Assembly: GCA_012963185.1 (NCBI GenBank)
Contig: DTWD01000571.1
Location: 1-8,960, forward strand
DNA length: 8,960 bases
From: Acidobacteriota bacterium
Lineage (GTDB): Bacteria > Acidobacteriota > Vicinamibacteria > Vicinamibacterales > UBA8438
Direction: 5' to 3'
Part shown: positions 1 to 6,998 of the stretch, piece after piece
Position numbering within the stretch: position 1 is the stretch's first letter
Layout of the letters: each line of letters starts with the position of its first letter
Made by a program: the position numbers and the translations under genes
The notes under the pieces: model-generated
Database searches by the model: none
What the model was told of the DNA's origin: nothing
Seen by the model: the letters and a program-made list of their open reading frames with translations, nothing else

Positions 1-440
1 CCGCCGGATAACATCCCAGGGCGATGATGCAACCGACCTTCAAGTCCGACCTCTACCAGCAAATTCGAAGCACGCTCTCTTGTCTCTGCTGCAGAAATAC
101 CAGCTATTCGCATAGGCATCTCTGTGTTCTCCAAAGCCGAAAACTCTGGAAGTAAATGGTGGGACTGAAATACAAAGCCAACATTTCGGTTGCGAAATCG
201 AACAACAGCGTCATCACCAAGTTCTGAAATCTTTGTTTCTCCTAGCTGGACCAAACCAGCCTGAGCAAGATCAAGGCCACCTAAAAGATGAAGCAATGTG
301 CTTTTTCCAACGCCCGACGCACCAACAATGGCGACCATTTCGCCATGATGTACGTCAAGGTCCAAGTCATGAATTACAGAAAGTGGCTTTCCTCCAACTA
401 AATATGATTTGGAGAGCCCGCTCACCTTAAGAAATGGCAT
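1..440 (-). CDS. lolD: Lipoprotein-releasing system ATP-binding protein LolD, 3'-truncated by window edge
   Basis: ABC ATPase that powers release of lipoproteins from the inner membrane together with LolC/E-type permeases; acts on the cytoplasmic face. The first 146 residues are visible. The Walker A loop GASGVGKST lies at about 40-48, and the Q-loop FQSHHLLPEFSALEN at about 91-105 has the LolD/MacB-style phenylalanine-glutamine-histidine pattern. The ABC signature LSGG starts at residue 144, at the very edge; Walker B and the H-loop lie outside. The ATG at 440 is 18 bases after the permease stop, in the same reading frame, so no upstream extension past that TGA is possible. No strong ribosome site is visible before it, which suggests coupling to the permease. 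A TTG at 449 is a less likely start. MacB-type or FtsE-like ATPases are alternatives, but the permease neighbour and overall sequence favour LolD. Confidence 0.93.
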   Translation of the reverse strand, partial: MPFLKVSGLSKSYLVGGKPLSVIHDLDLDVHHGEMVAIVGASGVGKSTLLHLLGGLDLAQAGLVQLGETKISELGDDAVVRFRNRNVGFVFQSHHLLPEFSALENTEMPMRIAGISAAETRERASNLLVEVGLEGRLHHRPGMLSG

Positions 441-458
441 AGATAACAATGCCGCACA

Positions 459-1694
459 TCACTGAAAGCGCAAAGCCTCGGCGGGATCTACTCGACCAGC
501 GTGACGTGACGGATAAATCGTTGCTACAAGACACACCACAACAGCAGATACAACCACGACTAAAAAATCGATGGGATCAACAACGAAAGGAACGTATGAA
601 ATTTGGTAAGCATCTGGTGGCATTCGAATAACACGATAATGGTCCATCACAACCGCGATTACATACCCTGCCACGGCGCCGACAGCGGTACCTACAACTC
701 CAATGATCACCCCTTGCAAGACAAAAATCTGGCGGATGCTCCGAACACCGGCACCCATCGTCTTTAGGATAGCAATGTCTCGACTTTTTTCCATCACTAG
801 CATTACGAGCGATGCAACGATGTGAAGAGCTGCAACGAGCATAATAAGAGCCAACGCAATAGAAATCGCCATCTTCTCAAGCCACAAAGCAGAATAAAGC
901 GACTGATTAAGCTGCGTCCAATCATCCGTCACGTATGCAGCACCGAGTGCTTCTGGAATCGCCTGCGCCACGTCTCGTGAAGCATAGATATCATCAATTT
1001 TTAGTTCCATCATGTCGATGCGGTCTTGACGAAAGATCCGCTTAGCAAGATCTATCGACACGTACCCATAACTTGAATCGTATTCATAAAGTCCCAGGCT
1101 GAAAATCCCAACAACTTCAAGTTGCCTTGGCCGTGGCAACATGCCCATCGGAGATAATGATCCTGTTTGCGTGACGATACTGACCTCATCGCCGACAAAC
1201 GCACCCAGTCTGCGCGCAAGTTCCTCACCGATTACGATCGCACCCATCGATTCTCCTTCGTAAGAATCGAGTGCGAGCCACTCACCATATTCAATCGAAT
1301 TAGCCACTTGCGTCACATTAATTTCAAGAAATGGATCTACTCCTTTTACATTGATAAACGCATCGCCTTGTCGCGTACGCACTAGGCCTCGCCCTTGAAT
1401 AGCCGGCGAAGCACCTACAACCCTAGGCAACCGATTAAGCAGCTCTGCTTCTGTTCGATAATCCGAAAACCCTTGGCCCAGCATTTTATAAACGAACACA
1501 TGAGCCTGCGCACCGAGAATCCGGTCGCGTACCCCTTGCGACAGTCCTTCCATAAGAGCTAGAGCAATAATCAAGGCCATCACACCGACCGCCACACTAA
1601 GAATCGAAATAAATGAAGTGCTGGCAAGTGAGGCTTGCTTACGGCGAGCAAATAGATACCGGATAGCGACGTAGAGCTCGAACGGAAGACTCAT
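459..1694 (-). CDS. lolC: Lipoprotein-releasing system transmembrane permease, LolC/LolE family
   Basis: Inner-membrane permease of the Lol ABC transporter, which extracts outer-membrane-destined lipoproteins and hands them to LolA. At 411 aa it has the family's usual length and MacB/FtsX-like layout. One helix lies at about 27-48, followed by the conserved EGLSQGVRDRILG stretch. A large periplasmic domain spans about 50-270. Three C-terminal helices lie at about 273-300, 325-350 and 375-394. The EKSRDIAILKTMGA cytoplasmic coupling segment is at 302-315, and the tail YPSRHAGRVDPAEALRF matches the conserved family ending. It starts with ATG 12 bases after the lysS stop, with AGGA overlapping that stop as a likely ribosome site. 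LolD follows directly. Only one permease is visible, so it could act as a homodimer (LolF-like) or pair with a partner elsewhere. LolC and LolE cannot be told apart here. Confidence 0.93.
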   Translation of the reverse strand: MSLPFELYVAIRYLFARRKQASLASTSFISILSVAVGVMALIIALALMEGLSQGVRDRILGAQAHVFVYKMLGQGFSDYRTEAELLNRLPRVVGASPAIQGRGLVRTRQGDAFINVKGVDPFLEINVTQVANSIEYGEWLALDSYEGESMGAIVIGEELARRLGAFVGDEVSIVTQTGSLSPMGMLPRPRQLEVVGIFSLGLYEYDSSYGYVSIDLAKRIFRQDRIDMMELKIDDIYASRDVAQAIPEALGAAYVTDDWTQLNQSLYSALWLEKMAISIALALIMLVAALHIVASLVMLVMEKSRDIAILKTMGAGVRSIRQIFVLQGVIIGVVGTAVGAVAGYVIAVVMDHYRVIRMPPDAYQISYVPFVVDPIDFLVVVVSAVVVCLVATIYPSRHAGRVDPAEALRFQ

Positions 1695-1706
1695 TCTCGC
1701 AAATTC

Positions 1707-3218
1707 CTAAGAATCTCTTTTCGGACGCATCAGAGGAAATAAAATAACGTCTCGAATAGAAGGACTATCGGTCAAAAGCATTACAAGTCGATCAATTCCG
1801 ATGCCCTCACCAGCAGTTGGCGGGAGTCCATATGTAAGTGCACGAATATAGTCGTCGTCCATGGAGTGCACTTCATCGTCTTCCGAGCCACGAGCGGCCA
1901 GCTGTGATTCAAATCTGAGGCGTTGCTCCTCAGGATCGTTTAACTCAGTAAATGCATTCGCTACTTCCATCCCACCGATGTAAAGTTCGAATCGCTCAAC
2001 GGTATCTGGGTCATTTGGGCGTTGCTTAGAAAGAGGTGAGACTTCCGTCGGAAAATCGTACACAAACGTCGGCTGGATCAGATTCGACTCACACAATGTT
2101 TCAAACATTTCGAGAGTAATTTTCCCGGCACCAGCTGCAGGCACCACCTCAATTCCTATTTCGGCAGCCAAGGCAGATGCACCGTTACGGTCTCGTAGTT
2201 CATCAGTAGAAATACCGCGCCCCAATTTTTCAGCTAAAACCGAACACGTAGCCTCACGCAAACTAATTCGCCGAAAGGATTCTTCAAAAGAAATCGTATT
2301 GTTTTCAAAAACACAATCCTTCTTGTTAAGCACTTCAACCGAAACCGCCCTTAGCATCTCCTCAGTCATCACCATCAGCGACTCATAATTACTATATGCC
2401 TCATAGAATTCAAGCATGGTGAATTCAGGGTTGTGATGCGTAGAGATACCTTCGTTACGAAAATTTCGATTTATCTCATAAACACGATCTATACCACCCA
2501 CTACAAGACGCTTCAGGTAAAGTTCCGGAGCGACCCGAAGATAAAGCGGTAGGTCGAGAGCGTTATGATGGGTCACGAAAGGGCGAGCGAGTGCCCCTCC
2601 AGCAATGGGCTGCATCATCGGTGTTTCAACTTCTAAGTAACCACGGGAATCGAGAAACTGGCGAAGAAATGACAAAATCCGGGTGCGTGTTTCAAAAACA
2701 TTCCGAGACACCGTGTTCACGATCAAATCGAGGTAGCGTTGACGATAACGAGTCTCCACATCGGTCAAACCATGCCACTTTTCTGGCAGTGGCTCAAAAC
2801 ACTTAGCCAGAAAAACCAGTTGACTAGCCCAAACCGTCAACTCATCCGTACGCGTTCGAAACAAATGTCCCGTAACTCCGACAATGTCACCAACGTCCAA
2901 CACCTTAAAGACCTGGAAATCTTGTTCACTAAGCGCATCCTTCCTTACGTAGACCTGAAGCCGCGCACCACCGTCTGCCAAAACCAGAAAGTTCGCTTTA
3001 CCGAAACTTCGAATTGCTACAATTCTTCCCGCCGTCTTTACTTCTGGGCGCTCACTCTCCAAATCATCGCCAGTCTTTTCACCATGCAAAGAAACGAGTG
3101 AACTGACCTCATCGGTTCTATCAAACCGACTAGGATAGACATCGACACCAATCTTTTGAAGTGCCTCATAATTAGTCCTTCTTTGTTGTTTTTGGTCAGT
3201 ATCCCGTTCTTCAGTCAC
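1707..3218 (-). CDS. lysS: Lysyl-tRNA synthetase, class II
   Basis: Charges tRNA-Lys with lysine in the cytoplasm. At 503 aa it is close to the roughly 505 aa of typical bacterial LysS. An N-terminal OB-fold anticodon-binding domain covers about residues 60-150 ([20 protein letters not shown]). The class II catalytic core follows: [12 protein letters not shown] leads into motif 1 ([12 protein letters not shown], about 192-203), motif 2 follows ([20 protein letters not shown]), and motif 3 is near the C-terminus ([13 protein letters not shown] with LFPLMRP after it). The start is GTG at 3218, overlapping the end of nusB by eight bases (GTGACTGA), with GAGGA five bases upstream inside nusB. This points to translational coupling. 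It is followed closely by the Lol permease gene, an adjacency I recall from several diderm lineages. No domain is missing and no frameshift is seen. Confidence 0.98.
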   Translation of the reverse strand: MTEERDTDQKQQRRTNYEALQKIGVDVYPSRFDRTDEVSSLVSLHGEKTGDDLESERPEVKTAGRIVAIRSFGKANFLVLADGGARLQVYVRKDALSEQDFQVFKVLDVGDIVGVTGHLFRTRTDELTVWASQLVFLAKCFEPLPEKWHGLTDVETRYRQRYLDLIVNTVSRNVFETRTRILSFLRQFLDSRGYLEVETPMMQPIAGGALARPFVTHHNALDLPLYLRVAPELYLKRLVVGGIDRVYEINRNFRNEGISTHHNPEFTMLEFYEAYSNYESLMVMTEEMLRAVSVEVLNKKDCVFENNTISFEESFRRISLREATCSVLAEKLGRGISTDELRDRNGASALAAEIGIEVVPAAGAGKITLEMFETLCESNLIQPTFVYDFPTEVSPLSKQRPNDPDTVERFELYIGGMEVANAFTELNDPEEQRLRFESQLAARGSEDDEVHSMDDDYIRALTYGLPPTAGEGIGIDRLVMLLTDSPSIRDVILFPLMRPKRDS

Positions 3219-3663
3219 TTATTTCCTCATCATCCGTAGTCGCTCGACGTACGCCATCAAGAACGCCATTTACAAAACCTACGGCGCCGTCACCGCTGAA
3301 TGTTTTAGCCAGTTCAAGCGCCTCGTCGATAACGACCGCTGCTGGAGTTTCATTCTCTAATAATTCATAGACGGCCATGCGAATGATCAGACGATCAATA
3401 ATGGCCATTCGAGATAAGCGCCAATTCTCAGATTGGCACTCAATCAAAGGGTCGATCTTACTCAAAGCACCAAACGTTCCACGTGCTAACTGACCGGCAA
3501 ACGTTTGACGGCAAGAAGGTGCAGGATGAACTAACCAGAACAGAACGAGAGACTCATCACGTTGTTTTTCCCCAATACCACCAACCTCCCACTGGTACAG
3601 TAGCTGCAAAGCTGTTTCCCGTCCCAAGTGCCGCTCTGTACGCCGTTCAGACCCGTTCAACAC
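3211..3663 (-). CDS. nusB: Transcription antitermination / rRNA processing factor NusB
   Basis: NusB binds boxA RNA with NusE (S10) and supports antitermination during rRNA transcription. The 150 aa protein is a single all-helical NusB domain. The N-terminal signature [16 protein letters not shown] is at about 11-26. The C-terminal part [22 protein letters not shown] (about 81-102) is followed by [16 protein letters not shown] and FVNGVLDGV (about 110-138), all family hallmarks. The acidic tail after residue 143 is variable. The start is GTG at 3663, one base after the ribH stop, with AAGGA seven bases upstream; TTG at 3660 is an alternative. The ribH-nusB pairing is conserved across many bacteria. 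The middle segment (about 30-75) is less recognisable, as is usual for the family. Confidence 0.96.
   Translation of the reverse strand: MLNGSERRTERHLGRETALQLLYQWEVGGIGEKQRDESLVLFWLVHPAPSCRQTFAGQLARGTFGALSKIDPLIECQSENWRLSRMAIIDRLIIRMAVYELLENETPAAVVIDEALELAKTFSGDGAVGFVNGVLDGVRRATTDDEEISD
3224..3228 (-). promoter_or_regulatory. Ribosome binding site fixing the GTG start of lysS
   Basis: GAGGA on the minus strand sits inside the last codons of nusB, five bases before the GTG at 3218. No ATG gives a sensible LysS N-terminus, so this site decides the start and implies coupled translation with nusB. Confidence 0.7.
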
Positions 3664-3664
3664 A

Positions 3665-4159
3665 CTATCTTCCTTGCGACAATTGTGCGATCACGTTCGC
3701 TAGCTGAACAGCCGCAAGTGCCGCTTCGCGCCCTTTGTTAAAACCACCTTCACTAGATCGGTCCTCAGCCTCTTGTTCATTATTTGTGGTGAGAACACCA
3801 AAGGTGATCGGCACACCTGTTAATTGTGAAGCCATCGTTACTCCATGCGATACGGCTGAGGCTATGAAGTCAAAATGAGGCGTCTGTCCACGTACGATGC
3901 AGCCGATACAAACAACAGCGTCAAAAACACCCGTATCGGCTGCAAGACGGGCTGCGAGAGGAATCTCAAACGCGCCAGGCACTTCAACAATTGTGATCGG
4001 ATCAAACTTTTCATTGGGTACGGCGCCTGCCTGCCTAAGAGCCTCGACGGCCCCGTCGCAAAGAGCTTTCGTAATTGCACGGTGATACACGGATACGACA
4101 ATCGCAAAACGAAGCTGTGCTGCATCAGTTGCACCGTCAATAAATTGAATATCCTTCAT
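3665..4159 (-). CDS. ribH: 6,7-dimethyl-8-ribityllumazine synthase
   Basis: Catalyses the penultimate riboflavin step, condensing the ribityl-aminouracil with 3,4-dihydroxy-2-butanone 4-phosphate; forms icosahedral or pentameric shells in the cytoplasm. It is 164 aa from ATG 4159, a normal length. GAFEIP (about 62-67) binds substrate. GCIVRGQTPHFDF (about 86-98) holds the catalytic-type histidine H95. FGVLTTNNEQEAEDRS (about 120-135) and NKGREAALAAVQLANV finish the fold. The frame stays open upstream to 4264, but those 35 residues have no family similarity and lie inside the hydratase gene. ATG 4159 forms an ATGA overlap with the hydratase stop, so it is preferred. Mild variations are VSVYH where many members have an S-R-F-N type loop, and C-I-V-R-G for the common V-I-R-G. 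nusB follows after one base. Confidence 0.96.
   Translation of the reverse strand: MKDIQFIDGATDAAQLRFAIVVSVYHRAITKALCDGAVEALRQAGAVPNEKFDPITIVEVPGAFEIPLAARLAADTGVFDAVVCIGCIVRGQTPHFDFIASAVSHGVTMASQLTGVPITFGVLTTNNEQEAEDRSSEGGFNKGREAALAAVQLANVIAQLSQGR
3671..3675 (-). promoter_or_regulatory. Ribosome binding site of nusB
   Basis: AAGGA on the minus strand, within the final ribH codons, lies seven bases before the GTG at 3663. It supports that non-ATG start and coupling of nusB translation to ribH. Confidence 0.65.
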
Positions 4160-4938
4160 GAACCTGTAAATCTCGGGCGACGTTTTTCCAAAAAGGCTGT
4201 TGTTCCTTCTCGCCAATCGTCTGTCGAAGCGACCAGACCTAATAGTGACGCCTCCATAGCGCATCCATCACGCAGTGTCATTCCGAAACCGTCACGAACT
4301 GCTGAAAGAATGTACTTCATCGCGACCGGAGCCTGACCCGCGAGATGCTGAGCGAGACCATGCACGACACCTATCAGTTCTCCGGAGGGAACTACTCTAT
4401 TGACAAGGCCGATGCGCCAAGCCTCTTCGGCAGTAATCGGCTTGCCAGTCAGCATCATTTCAAGGGCGCTACCACAGCCAACGAGCCGAGCAAGTCGTTG
4501 GGTGCCACCGTATCCAGGGATAAGTCCAAGCGAAACTTCCGGTTGCCCAATACGAGCCGACTCAGACGCGATTCGAAGCGTACACGCCATGGCAATCTCA
4601 CAACCACCACCGAGTGCATAGCCATTAATAGACGCTATAATCGGCTTGCCCATGTGCTCAAGGTCATTACACACAGCCTGACCACGATGGGCCAGTGTTT
4701 CCGCTTCTATCGGCGTTAATGTCGAAAGCTCTTTGACGTCAGCACCAGCAATGAACGCCTTATCTCCGGACCCGGTTAGAACAACTACCCTCACCAATTC
4801 ATTAGCAGCGAGTTCTCGAGTCACACGTTGAAGTTCATCAAGCGTCAACCGATCAAGGGCATTCATTACATGCGGTCGATTAATTACAACGGTCGCGATC
4901 CCGTCATCCAAGTCAACGCTTATCATCCGATAATCCAT
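4156..4938 (-). CDS. Enoyl-CoA hydratase / crotonase family protein
   Basis: A 260 aa crotonase-fold enzyme that most likely hydrates 2-enoyl-CoA (crotonyl-CoA-type) in fatty-acid or short-chain acyl-CoA degradation. The oxyanion-hole segments are AFIAGAD (about 61-67) and NGYALGGGCEIAMAC (about 105-119). Both acid-base glutamates of true hydratases are present: E114 in GGCEIA and E134 in GQPEVSLGLIPGYGGTQRL. The C-terminal EGTTAFLEKRRPRF is the usual ending. Retention of both glutamates argues against a pure isomerase or a dead paralogue. It starts at ATG 4938, six bases after the VanZ-like stop, with only a weak ribosome site, and ends overlapping ribH by four bases. The natural substrate chain length cannot be read from sequence. 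The methylmalonyl-CoA genes upstream fit a short-chain acyl-CoA theme, but this is inference. Confidence 0.93.
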   Translation of the reverse strand: MDYRMISVDLDDGIATVVINRPHVMNALDRLTLDELQRVTRELAANELVRVVVLTGSGDKAFIAGADVKELSTLTPIEAETLAHRGQAVCNDLEHMGKPIIASINGYALGGGCEIAMACTLRIASESARIGQPEVSLGLIPGYGGTQRLARLVGCGSALEMMLTGKPITAEEAWRIGLVNRVVPSGELIGVVHGLAQHLAGQAPVAMKYILSAVRDGFGMTLRDGCAMEASLLGLVASTDDWREGTTAFLEKRRPRFTGS

Positions 4939-4944
4939 GCTAAT

Positions 4945-5337
4945 TTACCGATCGATTAACACTATACCCCACAGCCATACCACACTCGCACCGAACGCAG
5001 AACCTACGGCATCGGCAAATAGATCTCGTAATTCCGGTGTTCGTCCTGGAACAAATGACTGATGCCATTCATCAGTGGCTCCGTACACGACAGCCAATAA
5101 AACCGCCCACCAGGCATTTCTAATTGTCACCTGACTCCATTGTGCGTCAGCAAATCCCCTCAACAATGACGCTCCGAGAACAGCATAAGCAACGGCATGT
5201 ACCCCAACATCAGGCAGCGCTGAGGGCACTGGAACAGAGGATAGGCCTGATACATAAAAAATCGCTGCCATCACAAAAGCAGACGGCCCCCATGCGGACA
5301 CCAGCTGTGCTGTCTCTGAATAGTTCCGCGGGTTCAT
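4945..5337 (-). CDS. VanZ-like membrane protein
   Basis: A 130 aa integral membrane protein with four likely helices (about 16-33, 45-62, 74-90, 105-127). It carries VanZ-family polar marks: H47 before the second helix, then GATDEWHQSFVPGRTPELRDLFADAVGSAFG (positions 87-116) with D89, E90, Q93, R99 and D105 in the usual spacing. VanZ was first described with low-level teicoplanin resistance, but most chromosomal homologues have no proven role; envelope function is inferred. The frame remains open up to a GTG at 5418, but that extension reads through another small gene and looks unlike VanZ. ATG 5337, overlapping the stop of the 57-residue gene as ATGA, gives a normal N-terminus. The hydratase gene follows after seven bases or fewer. 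Confidence 0.85.
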   Translation of the reverse strand: MNPRNYSETAQLVSAWGPSAFVMAAIFYVSGLSSVPVPSALPDVGVHAVAYAVLGASLLRGFADAQWSQVTIRNAWWAVLLAVVYGATDEWHQSFVPGRTPELRDLFADAVGSAFGASVVWLWGIVLIDR

Positions 5338-5507
5338 AGAGGAAATGGGTACATCAACCAGGTAAATAAGATTCCCACTAAAACAAATCCAGCGAAGATA
5401 GCCGCAGCAGTTCGACACTGTTTAATCGGGTCATCACGCATTAACACTCCGAAAATCAGTGATACGAAACCAGCAAAGAGAATCATTAATACAAAATGGC
5501 TTTGCAT
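5334..5507 (-). CDS. Small two-helix membrane protein (57 aa), hypothetical
   Basis: A short gene that a length cut-off of about 60 residues would miss. From ATG 5507 it encodes 57 residues beginning MQSHFVLMILFAGF. The first hydrophobic helix is at about 5-23, a charged loop RDDPIKQCR at 24-32, and the second helix at about 34-55, ending in LMYPFPL. It fills the otherwise empty space between the DUF6677-like gene (18 bases upstream) and the VanZ-like gene. Its TGA overlaps the VanZ-like ATG in an ATGA junction, the layout of a real translationally coupled gene. The competing frame over the same bases is only the implausible 5' extension of the VanZ-like gene. No function is recognised; I know no family for it. 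The ribosome site is weak. ATG at the eighth codon is an alternative start. Confidence 0.68.
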   Translation of the reverse strand: MQSHFVLMILFAGFVSLIFGVLMRDDPIKQCRTAAAIFAGFVLVGILFTWLMYPFPL

Positions 5508-5525
5508 TAGTACTTAGCTTGCGAC

Positions 5526-5906
5526 CTACTTACGACCCAAAGCAAGATCGAACACATCGAGCACAACGAGCATGTTTAGTAAACCTGACACGATCAAAAA
5601 TGAGTTGCCGTACTCGTACGTCGTTGCCACGACACGACCGACTCCAAAACCAAACATTTGGGCAATAAAATAAGGCACTCCAATGCCAAGATCTGCTAGC
5701 GCCGCCAAGGCCACAAGTGGTTGCGACGGTTCGATGGAAAATAGTTCGCCTTCAAGCATCAGTCCGGTACTGAACATAGCTGACAACGCAACAAGAAAGA
5801 TACATCCTTTCGACAGTCGGCCAAGCCACAAATGACCCGCACCAGGCACAGCCCATGCCATCACACAAACCATCACTGCTTTACCCGGCTCAAGAGGTCT
5901 CGACAC
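5526..5906 (-). CDS. Small membrane protein, DUF6677-like
   Basis: Counted from GTG 5906 the product is 126 aa with about three to four hydrophobic segments (about 10-23, 33-50, 64-87, 103-118). The N-terminal AWAVPGAGHLWLGRLSKG (about 17-34) is a TM2-domain-like motif of a glycine/proline turn followed by GxxYLGR-type residues. The C-terminal TTYEYGNSFLIVSGLLNMLV, then VLDVFDLALGRK, resembles what I recall for DUF6677; this assignment is from memory. The function is unknown. The start is uncertain: the frame is open to a TTG at 5990 just after an in-frame TAG, but the extra 28 residues (with HPLERKRFALHPEL) look non-family. GTG 5906 gives the expected short lead before the first helix, and ATG 5873 is also possible. 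No start has a strong ribosome site. Confidence 0.8.
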   Translation of the reverse strand: MSRPLEPGKAVMVCVMAWAVPGAGHLWLGRLSKGCIFLVALSAMFSTGLMLEGELFSIEPSQPLVALAALADLGIGVPYFIAQMFGFGVGRVVATTYEYGNSFLIVSGLLNMLVVLDVFDLALGRK

Positions 5907-6086
5907 AATCGATAACTTTAGTTCAGGGTGCAACGCAAAACGTTTCCGTTCTAATGGGTGGCTCGCGATCGCCGCTACCAAAAAAAGCAACTTCTATTGA
6001 CTGCGCTCGAACAACGAATATTACGATTTCACGAAACAAAGAAGACACAGATAACCGCGACAACAAAGCAATCGTGCCAGACCGCC
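5907..6086 (-). other. Main intergenic gap, possible promoter region (unproven)
   Basis: This is the only sizeable gap in the window, 180 bases with GTG 5906 as the downstream start (96 with TTG 5990). On the minus strand it contains a TAATAT hexamer near 6020-6025 that could be a -10 element, but no convincing -35 at the right distance. It also contains a seven-base T run (5980-5986) behind a very weak hairpin. A palindromic GCGATCGC lies at 5965-5972. Nothing like a tRNA or known riboswitch was seen. It may hold an internal promoter for the downstream genes, or may simply be spacer. Confidence 0.3.
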
Positions 6087-6998
6087 TCAAAGCTGCTCAA
6101 AAGAGGTCAAATGCCTAAAAGAATCAAATCGCCCACGTATGTCTTCGTCAGCAAGACTTAACAAACGAAAAAGACCGAAATCCTGCACCGACAATGAAGC
6201 CATCGCACTTCCACAAATAACAGCTTGCCTGTAAACATCTTCGGTGAAAGTCTCCGAAGATGCCAGATACCCGACAAATCCTCCTGCAAAAGTATCGCCG
6301 GCGCCAGTCGGATCAACAACATCTTCGAGAGGCAGTCCAGGCGTCGCGAAACATCCATCCCGATCAGTCATAAGTACGCCATGCTCGCCGCGCTTGATCA
6401 CAACTCGAGAGGGTCCCATCTGACGTATTACGCGGCTAGCCTTAACCAAACTTGACTCGCCACTTAAAAGGCGCGCCTCCTCGTCATTAATCACAACGAC
6501 GTCTACCCTCTGCAGAACGGTCTTTAGTTCATCCAGCGCACCCTTAATCCAATAGTTCATTGTGTCCAAAGCAACAAACTCTGGTTCTTGAACTTGCTCA
6601 AGAACCTCAAGTTGGAGAGCCGGGTGAATGTTGGCAAGAAAAACGAGAGGACTCGCTCTAAATGTATCAGGGATGTGAGGTCTGAACTCTTCAAAAACGT
6701 TGAGGTGTGTATAAATTGTTTCCCTGCTATTAAGGTCGTCGCCGTACTCACCCTTCCATCGAAATGTTTCTCCAGAAACGCGCTGGAGACCAGCCAAATC
6801 TATTTTCCGACCGCCAAACACCTTCATCTCCGTCTCACCAAAATCATCTCCAACAACAGCAACAAGCCTTACCTCTGTGAAAAACGAAGCTGCCACGCTA
6901 AAGAATGTCGCTGCGCCGCCAACGACCCGAGACACCTCACCTGAAGGAGTTTTAACTGAGTCAAAAGCAACCGAACCAACGGTTAAAACAGGACGCAT
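6087..6998 (-). CDS. PfkB-family sugar or nucleoside kinase
   Basis: A 303 aa ribokinase-fold kinase that transfers phosphate from ATP to a sugar or nucleoside hydroxyl. PfkB signature 1 is represented by VGGAATFFSVAASFF (about 26-40), followed by the lid and substrate region RLVAVVGDDFG (44-54). The ATP-binding core has VVIKRGEHGVLM (199-210). Signature 2, DPTGAGDTFAGGFVGYLA (229-246), includes the catalytic base D235 and anion hole GAGD. The segment ALDTMNYWIKGALDEL resembles the ribokinase-like subgroup often annotated only as 'sugar kinase'. It starts at ATG 6998, sharing one base with the mtnP stop (TAATG), so the two are probably translated together. This hints at a substrate in nucleoside or methylthioadenosine salvage, such as adenosine or a ribose derivative, but the sequence does not settle it. 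Confidence 0.92.
   Translation of the reverse strand: MRPVLTVGSVAFDSVKTPSGEVSRVVGGAATFFSVAASFFTEVRLVAVVGDDFGETEMKVFGGRKIDLAGLQRVSGETFRWKGEYGDDLNSRETIYTHLNVFEEFRPHIPDTFRASPLVFLANIHPALQLEVLEQVQEPEFVALDTMNYWIKGALDELKTVLQRVDVVVINDEEARLLSGESSLVKASRVIRQMGPSRVVIKRGEHGVLMTDRDGCFATPGLPLEDVVDPTGAGDTFAGGFVGYLASSETFTEDVYRQAVICGSAMASLSVQDFGLFRLLSLADEDIRGRFDSFRHLTSFEQL

Noticed and set aside
4160..4264. 35-residue N-terminal extension of ribH
   Set aside because: It lies inside the hydratase gene in another frame, lacks lumazine synthase similarity, and the ATGA overlap at 4159 gives a normal-length protein.
3875..4336. Plus-strand open frames opposite ribH and the hydratase (and similar ones elsewhere)
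   Set aside because: They are antisense shadows of clearly conserved genes, with low-complexity or unrecognisable products and no ribosome sites or context.
5338..5418. 27-residue N-terminal extension of the VanZ-like protein from GTG 5418
   Set aside because: It occupies the coding region of the 57-residue gene in a different frame and looks unlike VanZ; ATG 5337 in the ATGA junction fits better.
5965..5972. GCGATCGC palindrome
   Set aside because: A single copy of an 8-base palindrome; no array or repeat elsewhere in the window gives it meaning.
5980..5999. Possible rho-independent terminator: T7 run on the minus strand after a short hairpin
   Set aside because: The stem before the T run has only three to four pairs with a wobble and bulge, too weak to call a terminator.
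5997..6025. Plus-strand TTGACT with a loose -10 about 17 bases on, resembling a sigma-70 promoter
   Set aside because: The -10 is poor and no plus-strand gene lies downstream; chance match in AT-rich spacer.
5991..6086. tRNA or small RNA in the gap (GTTCGA-like segment)
   Set aside because: No cloverleaf can be drawn around it; acceptor and anticodon stems are absent.
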